A DNA stretch of 9,984 nt from Thermoplasmata archaeon (GTDB taxonomy: Archaea > Thermoplasmatota > Thermoplasmata > Lutacidiplasmatales > UBA184). The notes below the pieces were generated by a model. The model ran no database searches. It had not been told where the DNA came from and saw nothing but the letters and a program-made list of their open reading frames with translations. The translations under genes and the position numbers were made by a program. The DNA lies in the NCBI GenBank assembly GCA_030040625.1, contig JASHTI010000153.1, forward strand, positions 1-9,984, given 5' to 3'. Shown in pieces: positions 6,253-9,984 of this stretch (position 1 is the first letter of the stretch; each line of letters opens with the position of its first letter).

Positions 6253-6993
6253 GTGGAGACCCGACGCGAGTTCTACGAGGAGATCCCCTCGACGCAGGAC
6301 CGGGCGATCGCGCTCGCAAGGGACGGCGCCAGCGACGGCTCGGTCGTCGTGGCCCGGCGCCAGCTCCAAGGCCGGGGCCGGGGCGAGCGCCCGTGGGTCT
6401 CTCCCGCCGGTGGCCTCTATCTGTCCATCGTGCTGCGCCCGGTGACCGCCGCGGGGCCTCTGCCCCTCGCCATCGGTTCTGAGCTAGCCGAGGCGCTGGC
6501 GTGTTCGTACGGGGTCCGGACCCGCCTGAAGTGGCCGAACGACCTCCTCTCGCTCGACCGAGCCGGCCGGCGGCGCAAACTCGCGGGGATTCTGGTGGAC
6601 CTAGTGGCGGATCCTCTCGGATCGGCGACGGCCGTGGCCGGCATCGGCGTGAACGCCCGCAACACAACGGCGGACTTCCCGCCCGAGCTCCGACCGACGT
6701 CGGTCGCGCTCGAGGAGCTGACGCTCTGTGAGGTCGGGCTCGACGCCCTGGAGAGGACGGTCGTTCGGGCTGTCGTCGCCGCGAGACGAGCCGTCGCGGA
6801 GGCCGCGGGGGCTCGGGCGACCTTGGTCCGCTGCCGGGGCCTGCTGTACGGGGTGGGTGAGCCGGTCTCGATCGACGGGCGCCCCGTGGGCCGGATGGTC
6901 GGTGTGCGCGACGACGGTGCTCTCGAAGTCACGGGGCCGGAGGGGCTCCAGGCGTTCCTGGCCGGGGATGTCCGCGTCGGGGTGGGTGCGTGA
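6253..6993 (+). CDS. birA: Biotin-protein ligase (BirA/BPL family, no N-terminal DNA-binding domain)
   Basis: The enzyme activates biotin with ATP to biotinyl-AMP and attaches it to the lysine of a biotin carrier domain. The catalytic domain starts at once: EIPSTQDRA (about 9-17), GRGRGERPW (40-48, biotin/ATP loop), GGLYLSIVLRP, LKWPNDLL (92-99), KLAGILVDL (109-117, with the conserved adenylate-contacting Lys109) and GIGVNARN (130-137). A small C-terminal SH3-like domain (about 190-246, GVGEPVSIDGRPVGRMVGV) is present. From GTG 6253 it has 246 residues, usual for a ligase lacking the regulatory helix-turn-helix. The frame stays open upstream to 5983, but those bases read as the SCP2-like gene on the other strand, and the extension lacks family similarity; TTG 6238 is a second possible start. 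Its stop overlaps the next start (GTGA 6990-6993), so it is probably co-expressed with the biotin-dependent enzymes it would serve. Confidence 0.93.
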   Translation: METRREFYEEIPSTQDRAIALARDGASDGSVVVARRQLQGRGRGERPWVSPAGGLYLSIVLRPVTAAGPLPLAIGSELAEALACSYGVRTRLKWPNDLLSLDRAGRRRKLAGILVDLVADPLGSATAVAGIGVNARNTTADFPPELRPTSVALEELTLCEVGLDALERTVVRAVVAARRAVAEAAGARATLVRCRGLLYGVGEPVSIDGRPVGRMVGVRDDGALEVTGPEGLQAFLAGDVRVGVGA

Positions 6994-8540
6994 GCGAGCG
7001 GTTCGATCGCTGGAGCGTGCTGAAGCGCCAGTCCCGCGAAGGCGGGGGCGTCGAGCGCGTCGGGCGCCATCGGGCGGCGGGGAAGCTCACGGCCCGCGAG
7101 CGGCTCGAGGCGTTCTTCGACCCCGGCACGTTCTCCGAGACCGACCCGTTCGTCGTCCACCGGGCCGACAAGTTCGGGCTCGCCGAGCGGCGGATCCCCG
7201 GCGACGGGGTCGTCACGGGCTGGGGCGAGGTCGACGGCCGCCCGGTCTGCGCCTTCGCGCAGGACGCGACGGTCTTCGGCGGGGCGCTGGGAGAGGCGCA
7301 CGCGCAGAAGATCGTCAAGGTGATGGAGCTCGCCCGCCGCGCCGGCGTTCCGATCGTGGGCCTCGACGACTCGGGCGGGGCGCGCATCCAGGAAGGCGTG
7401 CTCAGCCTCGGGGGCTACGGGGAGGTGTTCTTCCGCAACGTCCTCCTGAGCGGGGTCGTTCCGCAGCTGTCGCTGATCCTGGGTCCCTGCGCCGGGGGCG
7501 CCGTCTACTCGCCCGCGATCACCGACCTGGTGGTGATGGTCCGGCCGGCGGCCCAGATGTTCATCACCGGGCCGGACGTCGTTCGGGCGGTGACCGGCGA
7601 GGAGGTGACGATGGAGGCGCTCGGCGGCGCGGACGCGCACGCCGGCCTCTCGGGCGTCTCGCACTTCACCGTCGGGAGCGACCGCGAGGCGATCGGCCTC
7701 GGCCGACGCCTCCTGGGCTACCTGCCCCTCAACAACCTCGAGGAGGCGCCGCTCGCCGAGCCGCGGCCGCCGCCCGAGTCGGCCGGCGCGGAGCTCGCCC
7801 GGCTCGTGCCGGAAGACCCCGGCGCGGCCTACGATGTCCACGCCGTGATCGACCGCTTGGTCGACGTCGGCACGTTCCTCGAGGTCCACGCCGCGTGGGC
7901 GCCGAACCTCGTCGTCGGGCTGGCGCGGCTGGACGGCCGGTCGATCGGGGTCGTCGCCAACAACCCGGCCGGCCTCGCCGGGACGCTCGACATCAACGCC
8001 TCGACCAAGGGGGCCCGGTTCGTCCGGTTCTGCGACGCGTTCAACCTCCCGCTCGTCACGCTCGTCGACGTCCCCGGCTTCCTGCCGGGCACGGCGCAGG
8101 AGCACGGCGGGATCATCCGCCACGGCGCCAAGCTGCTGTACGCCTACGCGGAGGCGACCGTCCCGCTGCTGACGGTGATCCTGCGCAAGGCCTACGGGGG
8201 CGCCTACGACGTCATGTGCTCCAAGCACCTCGGGGGCGACCTGAACCTCGCCTGGCCGACCGCCGAGATCGCGGTGATGGGGGCCGACGGGGCGGTGCAG
8301 ATCCTCTACCGCCGGGAGCTCGAGGCGGCGGCGCCCGCCGAGCGGGCCGCCCTGAAGGCCCGGCTCAGCGGCGAGTACGCCCGGGAGTTCCTGAACCCGT
8401 ACCTCGCCGCGGAGCGGGGCTACATCGACGACGTGATCGACCCGGCGGAGACCCGGGCCCGGCTCGTCGCCGGCCTCCGCTTCCTCGCCGGCAAGCGCGA
8501 CGACCGGCCCGGCCGCAAGCACGGCAACATCCCGCTGTAG
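6990..8540 (+). CDS. pccB: Acyl-CoA carboxyltransferase subunit (PccB / MmdA / transcarboxylase 12S family)
   Basis: The 516-residue protein carries two crotonase-like halves and transfers carboxyl between carboxybiotin and an acyl-CoA, propionyl-CoA/methylmalonyl-CoA being the best guess. The N-terminal half has the family opening ARERLEAFFDPGTFSE and the oxyanion motif DDSGGARIQEG (126-136), followed by GPCAGGAVYSPAITD and MFITGPDVV. The C-terminal half has VDVPGFLPGTAQEHGGIIRHGAKLLYAYAEATVP and KAYGGAYDVM (400-409). Asp407 falls where Asp422 of Streptomyces coelicolor PccB favours propionyl-CoA, which supports a propionyl/methylmalonyl substrate. Length is normal. The start GTG 6990 is the coupled GTGA overlap with the ligase. 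Symbol pccB reflects the subfamily; an MmdA or 12S role is equally compatible with the neighbour downstream. No biotin carboxylase or biotin carrier is seen in the window. Third codon positions are almost all G or C, unlike the ligase just before it. Confidence 0.9.
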   Translation: MSERFDRWSVLKRQSREGGGVERVGRHRAAGKLTARERLEAFFDPGTFSETDPFVVHRADKFGLAERRIPGDGVVTGWGEVDGRPVCAFAQDATVFGGALGEAHAQKIVKVMELARRAGVPIVGLDDSGGARIQEGVLSLGGYGEVFFRNVLLSGVVPQLSLILGPCAGGAVYSPAITDLVVMVRPAAQMFITGPDVVRAVTGEEVTMEALGGADAHAGLSGVSHFTVGSDREAIGLGRRLLGYLPLNNLEEAPLAEPRPPPESAGAELARLVPEDPGAAYDVHAVIDRLVDVGTFLEVHAAWAPNLVVGLARLDGRSIGVVANNPAGLAGTLDINASTKGARFVRFCDAFNLPLVTLVDVPGFLPGTAQEHGGIIRHGAKLLYAYAEATVPLLTVILRKAYGGAYDVMCSKHLGGDLNLAWPTAEIAVMGADGAVQILYRRELEAAAPAERAALKARLSGEYAREFLNPYLAAERGYIDDVIDPAETRARLVAGLRFLAGKRDDRPGRKHGNIPL

Positions 8541-8549
8541 GGGTCGGCG

Positions 8550-9984
8550 ATGGTCGGCCTCACCGAGACGGTCCTCCGGGACGGCCACCAGTCGCTGATC
8601 GCGACGCGGATGCGGACGCGCGACATGCTGCCGGCCGCCGAGCGGCTCGACGCGATCGGCTACCGCTCGCTGGAGGTCTGGGGGGGCGCGACGTTCGACG
8701 TCTGTCTGCGGTTCCTCCGCGAGGACCCCTGGGAGCGGCTCCGCGCGCTCCGGCGGGCGATGCCCCGTACCCCGCTGCAGATGCTGCTCCGAGGCCAGAA
8801 CCTCGTCGGCTACCGGCACTACCCGGACGAGACGGTGCGGGCGTTCGTCGCCGAGGCGGCGAAGGAGGGGATCGCGATCTTTCGGGTCTTCGACGCGCTG
8901 AACGACCCGCGCAACATGGAGGTCGCCCTGGACGCCGTCCGCAAGGCCGGCGCGCGCGCCCAGGCGACGATCTGCTACACCGCCTCGCCGGTCCACACCC
9001 GGGCGTCGTTCGTCGAGCTCGGTCGACGCCTCGCCGAGCTCGGGGCCGACGAGCTGTGCCTGAAGGACATGGCCGGCTTCCTGCCGCCGGACGACGCGGG
9101 CGCGATCGTCGGGGCGCTCCGCAAGGAGGTCGGCCTACCGGTCGTCGTCCACACCCACTCGGCGGCCGGGCTGTCGACGCTCAGCTGCCTCGCCGCGATC
9201 GAGGCGGGCGCGGCGGCCGTCGACGGGGCGCTCAGCCCGTTCGCCGGCGGCGCGAGCCAGCCACCGACCGAGACCCTGGTGGCGGCGCTCCGGGGGACCC
9301 CGGCCGACCCGCATCTCGACCTCGGCGCGCTCGCCGAGCTGGCGGAGTACTTCCGCGGGGTCCTGGAGCGGTACCGGCCCCTCCTCGATATCCGGTCGCT
9401 CCAGACCGATCCGATGATCCTGACCCACCAGGTGCCGGGCGGGATGCTCTCGAACCTCCTCTCCCAGCTGCGGGAGCAGGAAGCGCTCGGCCGCCTCACC
9501 GAGGTCCTCGCCGAGGTCCCGCGGGTCCGGGCCGACCTCGGCTACCCGCCGCTCGTGACGCCGACCAGCCAGATCGTCGGCACCCAGGCGGTGCTGAACG
9601 TCCTGGCCGGCGGTCGGTACCGGACGATCACGGCGGAGGTCCGGGACTACGTTCGGGGCCTCTACGGTCGGCCTCCCGGGCCCCTCGAGCCGGAGCTGTT
9701 GAGGCGGGTCACCCGCGAGACACCGGCGATCTCCGGTCGGCCGGCCGACCTGCTCCCGCCGGAGCTCGCCCGCCAGGCCGCGGAGCTCCGGGAACTGGTC
9801 CCAGCGGCCGACACCGCCGAGGTGCTCAGCTACGCCCTGTTCCCGGCCGTCTACAAGTCCTACCGGTCCGCCCGCGACCATGGCCTGACCGCCGACGCCC
9901 TCGCGGCCGCCGCCCTCGGGTTCGTCGGCGCCCTTCGGGTCCCGCCTTCGCCGGCGCCGCCGGCGCTCGGGCCGGCCGCCGCCG
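8550..9984 (+). CDS. Keto-acid carboxyltransferase (oxaloacetate decarboxylase alpha / pyruvate carboxylase subunit B / transcarboxylase 5S family), 3' end outside the window
   Basis: This reading frame is open from ATG 8550 to the end, 478 codons. It has a TIM-barrel HMGL-like carboxyltransferase domain that moves carboxyl between biotin and pyruvate/oxaloacetate. ETVLRDGHQSL (6-16) and IRSLQTDPMILTHQVPGGMLSN are diagnostic. Metal ligands fit the family: Asp11, Lys172 in CLKDMAG (the lysine that is carboxylated) and His201/His203 in VHTHSAAG. Their spacing equals that of Asp17, Lys178, His207 and His209 in bacterial oxaloacetate decarboxylase alpha. The conserved C-terminal part (about 360-460, with SYALFPAVYKSYRS) is complete. 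The last visible residues form a Pro/Ala-rich stretch (RVPPSPAPPALGPAAA), a typical linker, so a fused biotinyl domain may follow. The gap from the previous stop is 9 bases, so both are one operon. Direction (decarboxylase, carboxylase or transcarboxylase) cannot be told from this gene alone. Confidence 0.9.
   Translation, partial: MVGLTETVLRDGHQSLIATRMRTRDMLPAAERLDAIGYRSLEVWGGATFDVCLRFLREDPWERLRALRRAMPRTPLQMLLRGQNLVGYRHYPDETVRAFVAEAAKEGIAIFRVFDALNDPRNMEVALDAVRKAGARAQATICYTASPVHTRASFVELGRRLAELGADELCLKDMAGFLPPDDAGAIVGALRKEVGLPVVVHTHSAAGLSTLSCLAAIEAGAAAVDGALSPFAGGASQPPTETLVAALRGTPADPHLDLGALAELAEYFRGVLERYRPLLDIRSLQTDPMILTHQVPGGMLSNLLSQLREQEALGRLTEVLAEVPRVRADLGYPPLVTPTSQIVGTQAVLNVLAGGRYRTITAEVRDYVRGLYGRPPGPLEPELLRRVTRETPAISGRPADLLPPELARQAAELRELVPAADTAEVLSYALFPAVYKSYRSARDHGLTADALAAAALGFVGALRVPPSPAPPALGPAAA

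Noticed and set aside
6417..8996. Minus-strand open frame of 859 codons
   Set aside because: It lies antisense to the ligase, acyl-CoA carboxyltransferase and the start of the next gene, whose motifs are unmistakable. Its translation is Arg/Glu/Asp/Pro-rich with no fold pattern, the usual product of strong G/C bias at third positions.
9135..9881. Minus-strand open frame of 248 codons near the right end
   Set aside because: It is antisense to the keto-acid carboxyltransferase and shows no recognisable motif.
1..9984. FMN riboswitch, tRNA, CRISPR or mobile element
   Set aside because: The flavin operon's leader lies outside the window, and I saw no cloverleaf, spaced direct repeats, terminal inverted repeats or transposase motif.

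Overview
The window reads as high-GC archaeal DNA (by eye about 70% G+C, with third codon positions almost all G or C in the metabolic genes). The archaeal assignment rests on the archaeal-type riboflavin synthase RibC, the archaeal FAD synthetase RibL, TATA-like boxes at archaeal spacing, and a secreted kelch-like/Ig-like protein next to a membrane-tethered winged-helix regulator. This gene style is familiar from uncultured high-GC Thermoplasmatota; that lineage is an inference and was not tested.

Left part, 1-1761 (+): a tight flavin operon. It holds the 3' end of ribB (DHBP synthase), ribL (FMN adenylyltransferase), ribC (riboflavin synthase) and ribH (lumazine synthase). The first three overlap by a few bases; ribH follows 24 bases later with its own Shine-Dalgarno. 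Together they cover the ribulose-5-phosphate branch, both ring-forming steps and the last step to FAD. Riboflavin kinase and the GTP branch are not visible here.

Middle, 1803-5787 (+): a probable two-gene unit behind a TATA-like box. The first gene encodes a 1140-residue surface protein with an N-terminal signal/anchor, about 12 kelch-like blades, four Ig/PKD-like repeats with an invariant CX9C pair, a C-terminal membrane helix and a short basic tail. The second, 41 bases on, encodes a small protein with an N-terminal hydrophobic segment, a Pro/Ala linker and a C-terminal winged helix-turn-helix. A convergent minus-strand gene (5796-6152) for a small SCP2-like protein ends 8 bases from it.

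Right part, 6253-9984 (+): a biotin-dependent carboxyltransfer operon. It holds a biotin-protein ligase, an acyl-CoA carboxyltransferase (PccB/MmdA/transcarboxylase-12S family) joined by a GTGA overlap, and a keto-acid carboxyltransferase (OadA/PycB/transcarboxylase-5S family) that runs off the window in a Pro/Ala-rich stretch. No biotin carboxylase is visible. The order 12S-like then 5S-like raises the possibility of a methylmalonyl-CoA:pyruvate-type transcarboxylase or a decarboxylase system rather than a simple carboxylase.

No stretch above 300 bases lacks a gene. I saw no tRNA, rRNA, CRISPR array, insertion sequence or prophage feature. The many long antisense frames are what such GC-rich coding DNA produces by chance.
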